A DNA stretch of 64,000 nucleotides from an uncultured Algimonas sp. GTDB lineage: Bacteria > Pseudomonadota > Alphaproteobacteria > Caulobacterales > Maricaulaceae. The stretch covers positions 372,001 to 436,000 of the forward strand of contig NZ_CANMJB010000002.1 in NCBI RefSeq assembly GCF_947498175.1, given 5' to 3'. Both the position numbers and the translations under genes were made by a program. Below the pieces are notes generated by a model. The model saw only the letters and a program-made list of their open reading frames with translations. It was not told where the DNA came from and did no database searches. Below, in pieces: positions 45,152 to 54,185 of the stretch. Within the stretch, counting starts at the first letter, position 1, and each line of letters begins with the position of its first letter.

Positions 45152-47260
45152 CTATCGGGTCGCCCGTTGGCCGAAGCGTAGTTTCTGGTCGATCGTGACC
45201 GGCGCGACGTTGCCATTCCGGCGGGCCTCGTAGACCTGCATGTTCTCCATGACTCGCATGACGTAGTTGCGGGTTTCGGAGAACGGGATCTTCTCGACCC
45301 AGTCGATGGGGTCGATCTCGCCGGTGCGGGGGTCGCCGTTGCGTTCGATCCACTGGCCGACGCGGCGCGGGCCGGCATTGTAGGCGACGGCGGCCATGAT
45401 GTAGTTGCCGTCAAAATCCTCCAACAGGTCGTTCAGGTGCAACGCGCCCATCATGGCGCCGTAATCGCGGTCCGTGATGAGGCGGTCGCGGTCATAGGGG
45501 ATGCCGTGCCGCCGGGCCGTGGCGCTGGCCGTGGCGTTGATCATCTGCATCATGCCCATGGCGCTGGCCGTGGAGACGGCATTGGCCGAGAATTCGCTTT
45601 CCTGACGCGCGATGGCATAGACGAAGGGAATGTCGAACAGGGCCGGGTCGAGCCGTTCGATCGGCCCGACGATGGGATAGCCCGCATCCGTGAGCATGGA
45701 GCGGAAGCGACCGGACTGCTTGGCCGCCCGGATCGAGGCGCGCATCTGGCCGTAATCGGCAGCGAGCTGGCTCAACAGGGCGAGTTCGTCCAGCGATTCC
45801 AGCTGATCGTCCAGCGCGTAGGAAAAGGTCGAGAACAGCCGTTCCTCGCCCGCTTCGCCGAGCAGGCGCAAGGCGCGCACGCGGCGGTCCGCGTCGAAGC
45901 GTTGCTTGGCTTGTGCCGAGATGGTCTGCGCGGGCAGGGACAGCCGGGCATCGGTCCCGTTCAGCCGTTTGGTGGCGAGCTGCCCGTAATAGGTGTTCGG
46001 ATATCGCGACGCCGCCTGATAGGCCTCCGCCCGCGCCGGGGCATTGTTCATCGCCTCGTGCGCACGGCCTTGCCAATAAAGCGCGCGGGCCAGGCTGATC
46101 GGTGAATTCACGCCTGCTTCAAGGCGGCGGAAGTGTTCCAGCGCGCGGGCCGGTTGGCCCAGCTTCGTCAGGGCGATCCACCCGCCGAGGAACTCGGACT
46201 CGTAAAACGGCGCGCCTTCATCCGCGCCGATATTCTGTACCATGCGGTACGCGTCGCCCCATTGCTTTTCCGCGAACAGCCAATAGGCCATCAGCCGCTT
46301 TTCGGTCCACATGCGCTCGCGCCCGCGCTCGGTCGCGGCCGGGGCGCCGATCTGCAGATAGACCGGCAGCGCCTCTTCGCGGGTGCGGTTCTGGCGCCTC
46401 CAGCGTGCGCGTTCGTACAGAAATCCCGGATCCTTGGCGCGGCTGGCCGGGATGGCGTTGATGGCCGCCGTGATGCCCGAGCCGTTGGAGGCGAGCTTCA
46501 TGCGCGCATCCATTACGGCGCGGTCGGCCGCGCTCATGTGGGGCAGCAAGGCGCGCGCCTTGCCGAAATGGCTACGGCCTAGCCAGATCAGATGGTCGGC
46601 ACGCACGGAGTGGTCCTGCGCGTTCAGGCGTGACCGGTGCTGGGCGAACAGGGTCTGCTGGCGGTCGCGGGTCAGGCGCGCCTCCCGCCAGGCGGATTTC
46701 AGCCATCGGTCGCCTTGGGTCGGGTCGCCCAGCGCGTAGAAGGCGTTGGCCAGCACGGCGCGCCCCTCGCCGGAAACGGGCTCTTCGCCGCGGAACCAGG
46801 CGACGGCCTCGCGCGGATTGACCGGTTCGTCGAACAGGCGGCCTTCCGCCTTGGCGCGGATCGAGACCATGCGCGGCCAATCGGGCAGATCATGCACCAC
46901 ATTGGTCAGCCAGGCCGTCGGCACGTTCGGATCGCGCGCGGCGCGCAGCCAGCGCAGCAGATCGCGCGCGGTCGGATCCTGGATCGCGCTCATCGCCTGC
47001 GTCATGGCCTGCCAGTCGCCGCGTTCTGCGGCGGAGAACCCCTTGCGCAGCTGCAGCGAATCCTGCGTCCCGATATATTCGGACAGCACGGCGGGCGGAG
47101 GTTTCAGACGAGGTAGGGGTGCGACGCCTGTCTGTGCCTGGGCCATCACGGCCGGAACGGGTGACAGGAGCGCCGCGCCTGCCAATAGAGCCGTAAAAAC
47201 CGTTTTCACCCAGATCGCTCCATTTGCTAACGCGCGCCGCGAAGACCGGGCTTGTGCCAT
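45152..47260 (-). CDS. slt: Soluble lytic murein transglycosylase
   Basis: The 702-residue periplasmic enzyme cleaves peptidoglycan glycan strands to give anhydromuramyl ends. It has a signal peptide (TALLAGAALLSPVPAVMAQA), a long superhelical U-shaped domain (to about residue 520), and a C-terminal SLT domain with the catalytic Glu in IARQESEFSANAVS, the motif SAMGMMQMINATA and AYNAGPRRVGQWI. The slt-dapA-smpB neighbourhood is common in alphaproteobacteria. It is divergent from dapA. Confidence 0.95.
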   Translation of the reverse strand: MAQARSSRRALANGAIWVKTVFTALLAGAALLSPVPAVMAQAQTGVAPLPRLKPPPAVLSEYIGTQDSLQLRKGFSAAERGDWQAMTQAMSAIQDPTARDLLRWLRAARDPNVPTAWLTNVVHDLPDWPRMVSIRAKAEGRLFDEPVNPREAVAWFRGEEPVSGEGRAVLANAFYALGDPTQGDRWLKSAWREARLTRDRQQTLFAQHRSRLNAQDHSVRADHLIWLGRSHFGKARALLPHMSAADRAVMDARMKLASNGSGITAAINAIPASRAKDPGFLYERARWRRQNRTREEALPVYLQIGAPAATERGRERMWTEKRLMAYWLFAEKQWGDAYRMVQNIGADEGAPFYESEFLGGWIALTKLGQPARALEHFRRLEAGVNSPISLARALYWQGRAHEAMNNAPARAEAYQAASRYPNTYYGQLATKRLNGTDARLSLPAQTISAQAKQRFDADRRVRALRLLGEAGEERLFSTFSYALDDQLESLDELALLSQLAADYGQMRASIRAAKQSGRFRSMLTDAGYPIVGPIERLDPALFDIPFVYAIARQESEFSANAVSTASAMGMMQMINATASATARRHGIPYDRDRLITDRDYGAMMGALHLNDLLEDFDGNYIMAAVAYNAGPRRVGQWIERNGDPRTGEIDPIDWVEKIPFSETRNYVMRVMENMQVYEARRNGNVAPVTIDQKLRFGQRATR

Positions 47261-47338
47261 GCTTGCAAGACCGGAGACAATGGGTCAAAGCCCGCGACGA
47301 CCGGCCATGATTAAATTTTGGCTATGAGAAAGGCGATT

Positions 47339-48214
47339 ATGCTGAAAGGCGCAATAACAGCCCTCGTCACTCCGTTCATGGAAAACGGGCTCGACGAGCA
47401 GGCGTTCCAAGATCATGTCGAATGGCAGATCGGATCGGGCATTCACGGGCTCGTACCGTGCGGCACGACCGGCGAAAGCGCGACGCTGGGCCATGAGGAA
47501 CATAAGCGCGTCATCCGGCTCTGCGTCGAAGTCGCCGCCGGGCGCGTGCCCGTCGTCGCCGGAGCCGGATCCAACGAGACCAGCGTCTCCATCGACTATG
47601 CCCGGGTCGCCAAGGACTGCGGCGCGGACGCCGCGCTGATCGTCACGCCCTACTACAACAAACCGAGCCAGGAAGGCATCTACCGTCATTTCGAAGCCAT
47701 CTCGGACGCCGTCGATCTGCCCCTCGTCGTGTACAACATTCCGGGGCGCAGCGTGGTGGACATCACCAATGAGACGATGGGCCGCCTGTCGCAGTTGCCG
47801 CACGTCTTCGCCTGCAAGGACGCGACCGGGGACGTCGCCCGCGTGCAGGGGCTGACGGATCGGTGCGGGGCGGATTTCATCCAGCTGTCGGGCGACGATC
47901 CGACGGGGCTCGGCCACTTCGTTCATGGCGGGCGCGGCACGATCAGCGTCGGCTCCAATATCGCGCCGAAGCAATATGCCGCGTTCCACGACGCGATGAT
48001 GCAAGGCGATTACGACCGGGCTAGGCAGCTCAACGCCACGCTCGACCGGTTGCACAAGGACCTTTTCCTCGATCCCAGCCCGGCCCCGGCCAAATACGCC
48101 CTGTCCCTGCTGGGCCGGATGGCACCGGATGTGCGCCTGCCGATCACGCCGTGCCGTGAGGAGACGAAAGAGCGCGTGCGATCCGCCATGGTCCGTGCGG
48201 GGATCGCGTTCTAG
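47339..48214 (+). CDS. dapA: 4-hydroxy-tetrahydrodipicolinate synthase
   Basis: DapA condenses pyruvate and aspartate semialdehyde in the lysine/diaminopimelate pathway. The 291-residue enzyme has the signature GTTGESATL, Tyr132 in VVYNIPGRS and the Schiff-base Lys160 in FACKDATGD. The start at 47339 (MLKGAITALVTPF) matches the family and has GAAAGG just upstream; ATG 47324 would add five residues. smpB begins on the base after its stop. Confidence 0.96.
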   Translation: MLKGAITALVTPFMENGLDEQAFQDHVEWQIGSGIHGLVPCGTTGESATLGHEEHKRVIRLCVEVAAGRVPVVAGAGSNETSVSIDYARVAKDCGADAALIVTPYYNKPSQEGIYRHFEAISDAVDLPLVVYNIPGRSVVDITNETMGRLSQLPHVFACKDATGDVARVQGLTDRCGADFIQLSGDDPTGLGHFVHGGRGTISVGSNIAPKQYAAFHDAMMQGDYDRARQLNATLDRLHKDLFLDPSPAPAKYALSLLGRMAPDVRLPITPCREETKERVRSAMVRAGIAF

Positions 48215-48697
48215 GTGGCGAAGAAGAAAGCAGAACTGGGCGAGAACGGCGCGTTGATCGCCGAAAACCGCCGCGCGCGCTTCGACTATGCCGTTGAGGA
48301 GACGATGGAGGCCGGCGTCCAGCTGCAAGGCACGGAGGTCAAGTCCCTGCGCGCCGGTAAGGCCAACATCGCGGAGAGCTATGTCGATGTGGACGGCAAC
48401 GAAGCCTGGCTCATCAATGCCAACATCCCGATCTACGAGCCGGCCGCGCAGTTCAACCACAGCCCGACCCGAAATCGCAAGCTGTTGCTGAAACGCAAGC
48501 AAATCAACCAGCTGATCGGCGAGACCCAGCGCAAGGGCCGCACCATCGTGCCGCTGCGGATCTATTTCAACAAGGACGGCCGGGTGAAGCTGATGATCGG
48601 CGTCGCGACCGGCAAGCAGGCCCACGACAAGCGCGACGTGAAAAAGAAACGCGACTGGCAAAGGGACAAGGCGCGGATCCTGCGGGAGCGCGGGTAG
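48215..48697 (+). CDS. smpB: SsrA-binding protein SmpB
   Basis: SmpB binds tmRNA and helps rescue stalled ribosomes. The 160-residue protein has the conserved core [38 protein letters not shown] and the basic C-terminal tail [20 protein letters not shown]. It starts with GTG immediately after the dapA stop. I searched the downstream gap for the tmRNA ends and did not find them. Confidence 0.96.
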   Translation: MAKKKAELGENGALIAENRRARFDYAVEETMEAGVQLQGTEVKSLRAGKANIAESYVDVDGNEAWLINANIPIYEPAAQFNHSPTRNRKLLLKRKQINQLIGETQRKGRTIVPLRIYFNKDGRVKLMIGVATGKQAHDKRDVKKKRDWQRDKARILRERG

Positions 48698-49204
48698 GGC
48701 AGAGATTTTTCGTATCGCTTTCCTATACCACCGTCTCCGGCAACAGGTGCCGGGGACGGTGAATGGGACCGCTTTTCGATTCCATCCTCGCCGACATGAC
48801 TCGCAAACGCCACTCTGAGCGCAATCCCGACAATCGTATCCGCGCCTTCCCTCTTCGGCCCTATCTTCCTCCTCGTATCTTCGGTCATGCAGAGGGCGGG
48901 ACAGGCGCGCTATCCTGACTTTTTGAGCCGAAGATCGCGATGGGTCCAGACCGGGGGTAGCACCCCAGTCCGGACCAGTCCGGACCGCTAGACACACCTT
49001 TGGAGAAAGAGGGTGGTCCGGACCGTCACCATCGCGCCGCGGGGCACGGAGCGACCGCACAAACATCCCTTCGGATGTTTTGCAGCGAAGTGCCGCACCG
49101 CATCGCGGTGCGGACCGTGCGCAAAGCGCACGGCGCTACGCTATCGTCCGTCCCCCGGACGGCCGATCGAAGACGCTACGCGCCCCCGCGGGCGCCCTCC
49201 GCGC
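48698..49204. other. Structured 507-base intergenic region between smpB and UDG
   Basis: No gene is visible. A 12-bp hairpin (CCGTCTCCGGCA 48731-48742 with 48748-48759) follows smpB but has no T tract. A GGTCC-GGACC stem enclosing GGGGT-AGC-ACCCC lies at 48943-48976. The 10-mer AGTCCGGACC is repeated in tandem at 48967-48986 and GGTCCGGACC recurs at 49015-49024. Five hairpins then follow in series: 49062-49079, 49093-49113, 49115-49133, 49148-49162 and 49180-49195, with stems of 6-8 bp. The first has CTTC in its loop and trailing T, so it could be a terminator. The others suggest a structured RNA or repeat element. Confidence 0.55.
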
Positions 49205-49909
49205 TCATCTCCTCCGCCGCAGGACACGCGGTCGCACATGGGCGGCTGCGCAAAACGAAGGCTGGCCTTCCACCAAGTCCCGCGCCCGTGCGAACACCTC
49301 GAAGAACATCGCCTCCGTCAGCCTCCCCGTATTCGTATTGTAGCGCGAACAGTGGTAGCTCGACAGGACCGTATAGCCGCCCAGTTCGTACTCGCTGCCA
49401 TGAGCGAATTTCTCGCGAGCGACCTTGCCGCCCAGCCCTCGAACCACACTGTCATGGGCGATCTTTCCAAGGCAGAGCAGGACTTTCAGATGGGGCAGGG
49501 CCGCGATCTGGCCAATCAGAAAGTCCCGGCACGTGTTCACTTCCGCGCCGATGGGCTTGTTCTGCGGCGGGACGCACCGTACCGCGTTGGTGATCATGGC
49601 GCGGCGGAGCGCCAGCCCGTCGTCGATCCTCGCATCGAAACGGTCGTTGGAAAAACCGAACTTCGCCAGGGCCGGATAGAGCAAGTCTCCGGCCGCATCC
49701 CCGGTGAAGGGACGTCCCGTCTTGTTCGCCCCGTTCAGTCCCGGCGCCAGGCCCACGACGAGCAGCGCCGCGTCGCGGTCGCCGAAGCTCGGTACGGGAC
49801 CGTTGAAATGACGGGGCAGGCGGTCGCGGCACTCTTCCAGAAAACCGAACAGACGTGGGCAGCGGCGGCAGAAATAGGGCGGTTGCGATCCCGCGATAGG
49901 CTCACTCAT
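49205..49909 (-). CDS. Uracil-DNA glycosylase, type 5 (UdgB-like)
   Basis: Family 5 UDG removes uracil and some other deaminated bases from DNA. The 234-residue protein has the iron-sulfur cysteine region (YFCRRCPRL), the signature VVGLAPGLNGANKTGRPFTGD and the late motif SYHCSRYNTNTGRLT. The GLAPG motif without the polar residue of family 1 is typical of family 5. The start at 49909 (MSEPIAG) overlaps the end of the NYN-domain gene by 8 bases. Confidence 0.93.
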   Translation of the reverse strand: MSEPIAGSQPPYFCRRCPRLFGFLEECRDRLPRHFNGPVPSFGDRDAALLVVGLAPGLNGANKTGRPFTGDAAGDLLYPALAKFGFSNDRFDARIDDGLALRRAMITNAVRCVPPQNKPIGAEVNTCRDFLIGQIAALPHLKVLLCLGKIAHDSVVRGLGGKVAREKFAHGSEYELGGYTVLSSYHCSRYNTNTGRLTEAMFFEVFARARDLVEGQPSFCAAAHVRPRVLRRRR

Positions 49910-50495
49910 AACCGTAATCGTCGTCGCCATCCTCGTAATCGTCATCGTCGCGGGGCGCAGGCTCGCGCTTGGGCCGTCCGACCTCGCGCTCCAGATCGTC
50001 GATCTCGATGAAATGGTCGGCCTGGCGGCGCAGCTCGTCAGCTAGCAGGGACGGCTTGACCGCCATGGAGGACACGACGCTCACCCGCACGCCTTGCTTC
50101 TGGACCGCTTCGACGGCGGCGCGGAAGTCGCCGTCACCGGAGAATAGCAGGATGTGATCGACATGCGGCGCGAGGTCCAGCATCCCGACCGTGATCTCGA
50201 TATCCATATCGCCCTTGATCCGGGTCCGGCCGTCCCGGTCCGTATAGGTCTTGGCCTTCTTGGTGACGATGTGAAAACCGTTATAGTCCAGCCAGTCGAG
50301 CAGCGGGCGCAGGGGCGAGAAGTCGTCGTTTTCGCGCAAGGCCGTGTAGTAAAACGCCTTGATCAACCGGCCCTTGGCGCTGAAATGGGTCAGCAGGCTC
50401 TTATAGTCGATGTCGAAATCGAGCGATTTGACGGTAGAGTAGAAATTGGCGCCGTCGATGAAGATGGCGATCTTTTCGCCGGGGTGAAACGTCAT
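49902..50495 (-). CDS. NYN-domain (LabA/DUF88-like) protein
   Basis: The 197-residue protein has a PIN-like NYN domain with conserved acidic residues in FIDGANFYST, KGDMDIEITVGMLDLA and LLFSGDGDFRAAVEAV. This fold binds metal and is found in RNases and in LabA-type proteins. The C-terminus is highly acidic with YEDGDDDYGYE. Its ATG at 50495 is 34 bases from the divergent folK start. It is translationally coupled to the UDG gene, hinting at nucleic-acid processing. Confidence 0.9.
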   Translation of the reverse strand: MTFHPGEKIAIFIDGANFYSTVKSLDFDIDYKSLLTHFSAKGRLIKAFYYTALRENDDFSPLRPLLDWLDYNGFHIVTKKAKTYTDRDGRTRIKGDMDIEITVGMLDLAPHVDHILLFSGDGDFRAAVEAVQKQGVRVSVVSSMAVKPSLLADELRRQADHFIEIDDLEREVGRPKREPAPRDDDDYEDGDDDYGYE

Positions 50496-50528
50496 TTTTG
50501 GAAGTCCGTGTCTGAAACGCAGGAAAAT

Positions 50529-51002
50529 ATGAATCGCGCCTATATCGCGTTCGGCGCGAACTTGTCCAACCCGCGCGAGACTTTGATGCAAGTCGTCACG
50601 AAGCTGGGCGAGGCGGGCGTGGTGATCGACCGCGTCTCCAATCTGTGGGCCAGTCCGGCCTGGCCGCCGGGGACCGGGGCGCCGGACTATCGCAATGCGG
50701 TGCTGGCCGTCGGGACTATGCTGGAGCCCGAAGCTCTGATGGCGCTGTTGCTGGACATCGAAACGGCCCTCGGCCGGGTCCGCACGGTTCGAAACGCCCC
50801 GCGTGTGTGCGATCTCGACCTGATCGACTATGCCGGGCGTCTCAGCGACAACCCGCGCTGCATCCTGCCGCATCCGCGCATGGCAAGACGGGATTTCGTC
50901 CTGCGGCCTCTGGCCGAAGTGGCCGGCCCGGACTGGCGCCATCCGGTCGGCGGGCAAAGCGTGGAGGCCTTGTTGGCCGCATTGGAAACGATCCCGGCGT
51001 GA
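50529..51002 (+). CDS. folK: 2-amino-4-hydroxy-6-hydroxymethyldihydropteridine diphosphokinase
   Basis: FolK (HPPK) transfers pyrophosphate from ATP in folate synthesis. The 157-residue protein has IAFGANLSNPRETL, NAVLAVGTML, and the signature region ALGRVRTVRNAPRVCDLDLIDY followed by LPHPRMARRDFVLRPLAEV. The core DLDL aspartates are kept. The start at 50529 (MNRAYIAFGANL) follows AGGAAAAT; the longer plus frame that begins at 50154 is antisense to the NYN gene. Confidence 0.94.
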   Translation: MNRAYIAFGANLSNPRETLMQVVTKLGEAGVVIDRVSNLWASPAWPPGTGAPDYRNAVLAVGTMLEPEALMALLLDIETALGRVRTVRNAPRVCDLDLIDYAGRLSDNPRCILPHPRMARRDFVLRPLAEVAGPDWRHPVGGQSVEALLAALETIPA

Positions 51003-51036
51003 AGCCGTTGCAGGCTTGATAGCCAAGGATACCGAC

Positions 51037-51747
51037 ATGCTCGAACACCGCTCGCTTCTGCTCGTCCCCGGAAACCGCCCCGAAAGTTTTGCGGAAGCCT
51101 GCGCGTCCGGCTCGGACCTGGTCTGCCTCGATCTCGAAGGAGCGGTTCCCGCCGCGGACAAGCCTGCCGCGCGCGACGCGGTGACGGGCTTTTTGAGGAG
51201 CACGGATCACGCGCATGTGGGTTTGCGCATCAACGGTCCCGCCTCCGGTTTTTTCGCCGACGACGACGAGGCCGCCGCGGCGCTGGACGTGCCCTTCGTC
51301 ATGGTGCCCAAGATCGACCGGGCCGGACAGCTGGATGCCGTAACCGCCGATGCGCCGCTGATGCCCGTGATCGAAAGTGCGCGCGCCGTGCTGGCGGCCG
51401 AAGCCATCATGGCGCGCGGCGATGTCGCCATGGCCCTGTTCGGCGGCGGCGACTACACTGCCGACATGGCCATCCCGATGGCGTTCGAAAGCTTGCTGCA
51501 CGTGCGCAGCCATCTGGCGATCTGTGCCGTCGCGCATGGCGTGCGCCTGTTCGACGTGCCTTATCTGGACGCAGGCGATGTGGCGGGCGGCGAGGCCGAT
51601 ACGGCCCGCGTCGCGGCGCTCGGCATCCGGGCGCGGGCGGCCATCGACGCGGGACAGATTCCCGCCATTCATGCCGCGCTGGACCGTATCGGCGGGCCTG
51701 TCGATCAGGCCGAACGCCTGCGCGCGGCCTATGCGCAAGAGCGGTGA
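51037..51747 (+). CDS. HpcH/HpaI aldolase family protein (CitE-like)
   Basis: The 236-residue protein is a short CitE-like lyase: RSLLLVPGNRPESF at the start, DLVCLDLEGAVPAADK (metal-binding region), FVMVPKIDRAGQLDAV and ALFGGGDYTADM. CitE-like enzymes cleave or form 3-hydroxyacyl-CoA esters such as malyl- or citramalyl-CoA; the substrate is unknown here. It starts 34 bases after folK and is followed by rsmE after 19 bases. Confidence 0.85.
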   Translation: MLEHRSLLLVPGNRPESFAEACASGSDLVCLDLEGAVPAADKPAARDAVTGFLRSTDHAHVGLRINGPASGFFADDDEAAAALDVPFVMVPKIDRAGQLDAVTADAPLMPVIESARAVLAAEAIMARGDVAMALFGGGDYTADMAIPMAFESLLHVRSHLAICAVAHGVRLFDVPYLDAGDVAGGEADTARVAALGIRARAAIDAGQIPAIHAALDRIGGPVDQAERLRAAYAQER

Positions 51748-51766
51748 GCGACGCCTAGGAGCCTTT

Positions 51767-52504
51767 ATGAGACCGAACTACACGCTGCCGCGCCTCTATC
51801 TCGACCGTGCCCTGTCCGGCGACATCGAGCTGAGCCGCGAACAGGCGCATTATTTCGGCGGCGTGTTGCGCAAATCGCTGGGCGACCGCGTCAGGCTTTT
51901 CAACGCGGGCGACGGCGAATGGGCGGCGGAGATCGTCCAGAAGGGCCGCAAAGCGATGCGGCTGACCGTCACGGAACAGTTGCGCGCGCCGCAGCGCGTG
52001 CCGGACATCCGCTTGCTTTTCGCCCCGCTGCGCAAGCACCGCACCACGATCGTCCTCGAAAAGGCGACCGAACTCGGCGTGCGGACGCTGCAACCGGTCA
52101 TCACCCATCACACGCAGTTCCCGGCCTTCAACGTCGAACGCGCGGAAGCGCAGATCGTCGAGGCGGCCGAACAGACGGAGCGGTTGGACCTGCCGGTCGT
52201 GCGCGCACCGGTCCCGCTGGAGGACGCGCTGTCGGGGACAAGAACGGTCGTCTTTGCGGACGAGTCGGGCGGTGATTGCGTCGTCGGTGCGGTGTCGCGC
52301 ATCGACCTGCCGGTCGACATCCTGATCGGGCCGGAAGGCGGCTTCAGCGCGGATGAGCGGGCGCAGATCCGCGCGCGCCTCGATACCGTTCCCGTTTCGC
52401 TGGGCCCGCGCATCCTGCGCGCCGACACGGCCGCCGTCGGCTTGCTCATGATCGTGCAGGCGACGATCGGGGATTGCCGATTGGCGTATCTGTCTGGAGG
52501 CTGA
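51767..52504 (+). CDS. rsmE: 16S rRNA m3U1498 methyltransferase
   Basis: RsmE methylates N3 of U1498 in 16S rRNA using S-adenosylmethionine. The 245-residue SPOUT protein has YFGGVLRKSLGDRVRLFNAGDGEW at the PUA-like N-terminus, KATELGVRTLQPVITHHTQ, and the knot motif ILIGPEGGFSADE ... VSLGPRILRADTAAVGLLM. AGGAG precedes ATG 51767. Its gene order with gshA downstream is known in alphaproteobacteria; here a monooxygenase and an SDR lie between them. Confidence 0.95.
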   Translation: MRPNYTLPRLYLDRALSGDIELSREQAHYFGGVLRKSLGDRVRLFNAGDGEWAAEIVQKGRKAMRLTVTEQLRAPQRVPDIRLLFAPLRKHRTTIVLEKATELGVRTLQPVITHHTQFPAFNVERAEAQIVEAAEQTERLDLPVVRAPVPLEDALSGTRTVVFADESGGDCVVGAVSRIDLPVDILIGPEGGFSADERAQIRARLDTVPVSLGPRILRADTAAVGLLMIVQATIGDCRLAYLSGG

Positions 52505-52696
52505 TGACGGGTCCGAAGCCGGCTCCGAGGTCTCACCATAGAGAACCCTGGTTGCGATCATCATTTTCAATTGGATGGCCACAAGGGCTGTAACTATTAA
52601 ACTCGACATCGCGTCAGGGAGTGCGGCCTCGAAGCACAAATCTGAATGGCGGTCGGTGCAGGCGCGAGGGCTTTATTCATCGGCGCATGTTGATAA

Positions 52697-52715
52697 GGCT
52701 GTCAGCATGACAGCC
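52697..52715 (+). promoter_or_regulatory. Start-codon hairpin of the monooxygenase gene
   Basis: GGCTGTCA (52697-52704) and TGACAGCC (52708-52715) are perfect inverted repeats with a 3-base loop, and the ATG at 52707 lies at the loop boundary. In mRNA this 8-bp stem would hide the start codon and part of the AAGG site. It may modulate translation, or be a DNA operator. Confidence 0.5.
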
Positions 52716-54185
52716 CCGCTCGATCTCGTCATCATCGGCGCGGGCCTCTCCGGGATCGGGGCGGCCTGCCGCTACGTCACGGCCTTCCCAGACGGCCGTT
52801 TCACCATCCTGGAAGCGCGGGACGCCATCGGCGGGACGTGGGACCTGTTCCGCTATCCGGGCATCCGGTCGGATTCCGACATGCTGACGCTGGGCTACGA
52901 TTTCCGGCCCTGGCCCGGAGCGAAGACGCTCGCCGACGGTCCGGCCATCCGCGACTACGTACGCGACACGGCGGCCGAGTACGGTGTGGACGAACGAGTG
53001 GAGTTCGACAGCCGCGTCGTCGGGCTTGATTTCTCGACCGGTGACGATCTCTGGACCGTCGCGGTCGAAACGGACGGGCGGCGGCGCAAGGTGCGCGCCC
53101 GCTTCGTCCTGTCCTGTGCGGGCTACTACCGCTACGACAAGGGGCACGATCCGGCGTTCGAAGGCCGGGAGGACTTTGCGGGCGACATCATCCATCCCCA
53201 ATTCTGGCCGGAGGAGCTTGACCATTCCGGCAAGCGGATCGCCGTGATCGGGTCCGGCGCGACCGCCGTGACCTTGGTGCCCGAACTGGCCAAGACCGCC
53301 GCCCATGTCGTGCAGGTCCAGCGCACGCCGTCCTATGTCGCGTCCATCCCGTCTGAAGACCCGGTCGTCAAACTGACGTCGAAGATCCTGCCGTCCGACT
53401 GGTCATACAGGCTGAACCGCTGGAAGAACGTCAAGCTGACGGGCTGGTTCTACCGCCGCGCCCAGGCGGACCCGCAAAAGGCACGCGCCAATCTGCGCAA
53501 GCGCACGCTGAAGGCCGTCGGCGCTGACTATCCGGTCGACGTGCATTTCAACCCGCCTTACAATCCATGGGACCAGCGGCTCTGCATGGTGCCGGACGGC
53601 GACATGTTCGCCGCGCTCAAGGCAAGGCGCGCCAGCATCGCGACCGGTCGTATCGAGCGGTTCACGACGGACGGGATCCTGATGCAGGACGGCACGTCGG
53701 TCGAGGCCGATCTGATCGTCACCGCAACGGGGCTGGAGCTGAATTTCGGGACCAACTATCCCATCGCCATCGACGGCGCGCCGCGCGATCCGAGCGAGGG
53801 GTTCACCTACAAGGGTGTGATGGTGTCCGGCCTGCCCAACATGATGGCGGTGTTCGGCTACACAAACGCCAGCTGGACGCTGCGCGCGGATTTGATGACG
53901 CGCTATATGATCCGGCTGATGCGGCATCTGCAGAAAACCGGCATGACACGGGTCGTACCGGTCGCGCCCGAAGGCATGGAACGGCGGCCGATCCTCGATT
54001 TCCAGGCCGGTTATCTGCAACGCGCGATCCACACCATGCCCGCCCAAGGCGACCGCATGCCTTGGCTGAACGTCCAGGACTACCGCCATGACTGCCAGGT
54101 GCTGATCGAAGATCCGCTGGCGGACGAGGCGCTGCGCTTTTCGCGCGTGGAGGCAAAGGCCGCCTTGCCGGAGCCCGCCGAATGA
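52707..54185 (+). CDS. Flavin-containing Baeyer-Villiger-type monooxygenase
   Basis: The 492-residue enzyme has the FAD motif IIGAGLSGIG near residue 9, the NADPH motif VIGSGATAVT, and the Baeyer-Villiger fingerprint FAGDIIHPQFWP (residues 157-168). Such enzymes insert oxygen into ketones or oxidise heteroatoms using NADPH and O2. ATG 52707 begins the conserved region; the frame reaches 44 codons further upstream without similarity. Its stop overlaps the SDR start by ATGA, so the two proteins are probably used together, for example alcohol to ketone to ester. Confidence 0.92.
   Translation: MTAPLDLVIIGAGLSGIGAACRYVTAFPDGRFTILEARDAIGGTWDLFRYPGIRSDSDMLTLGYDFRPWPGAKTLADGPAIRDYVRDTAAEYGVDERVEFDSRVVGLDFSTGDDLWTVAVETDGRRRKVRARFVLSCAGYYRYDKGHDPAFEGREDFAGDIIHPQFWPEELDHSGKRIAVIGSGATAVTLVPELAKTAAHVVQVQRTPSYVASIPSEDPVVKLTSKILPSDWSYRLNRWKNVKLTGWFYRRAQADPQKARANLRKRTLKAVGADYPVDVHFNPPYNPWDQRLCMVPDGDMFAALKARRASIATGRIERFTTDGILMQDGTSVEADLIVTATGLELNFGTNYPIAIDGAPRDPSEGFTYKGVMVSGLPNMMAVFGYTNASWTLRADLMTRYMIRLMRHLQKTGMTRVVPVAPEGMERRPILDFQAGYLQRAIHTMPAQGDRMPWLNVQDYRHDCQVLIEDPLADEALRFSRVEAKAALPEPAE

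Noticed and set aside
47285-49066. 593-codon minus-strand open frame
   Set aside because: It runs antisense through dapA and smpB and across the structured intergenic region, with low-complexity translation.
48698-49204. tmRNA (ssrA) next to smpB
   Set aside because: Neither the tRNA-like ends with a TTCGA-type T loop nor a tag reading frame could be found in either one-piece or permuted order.
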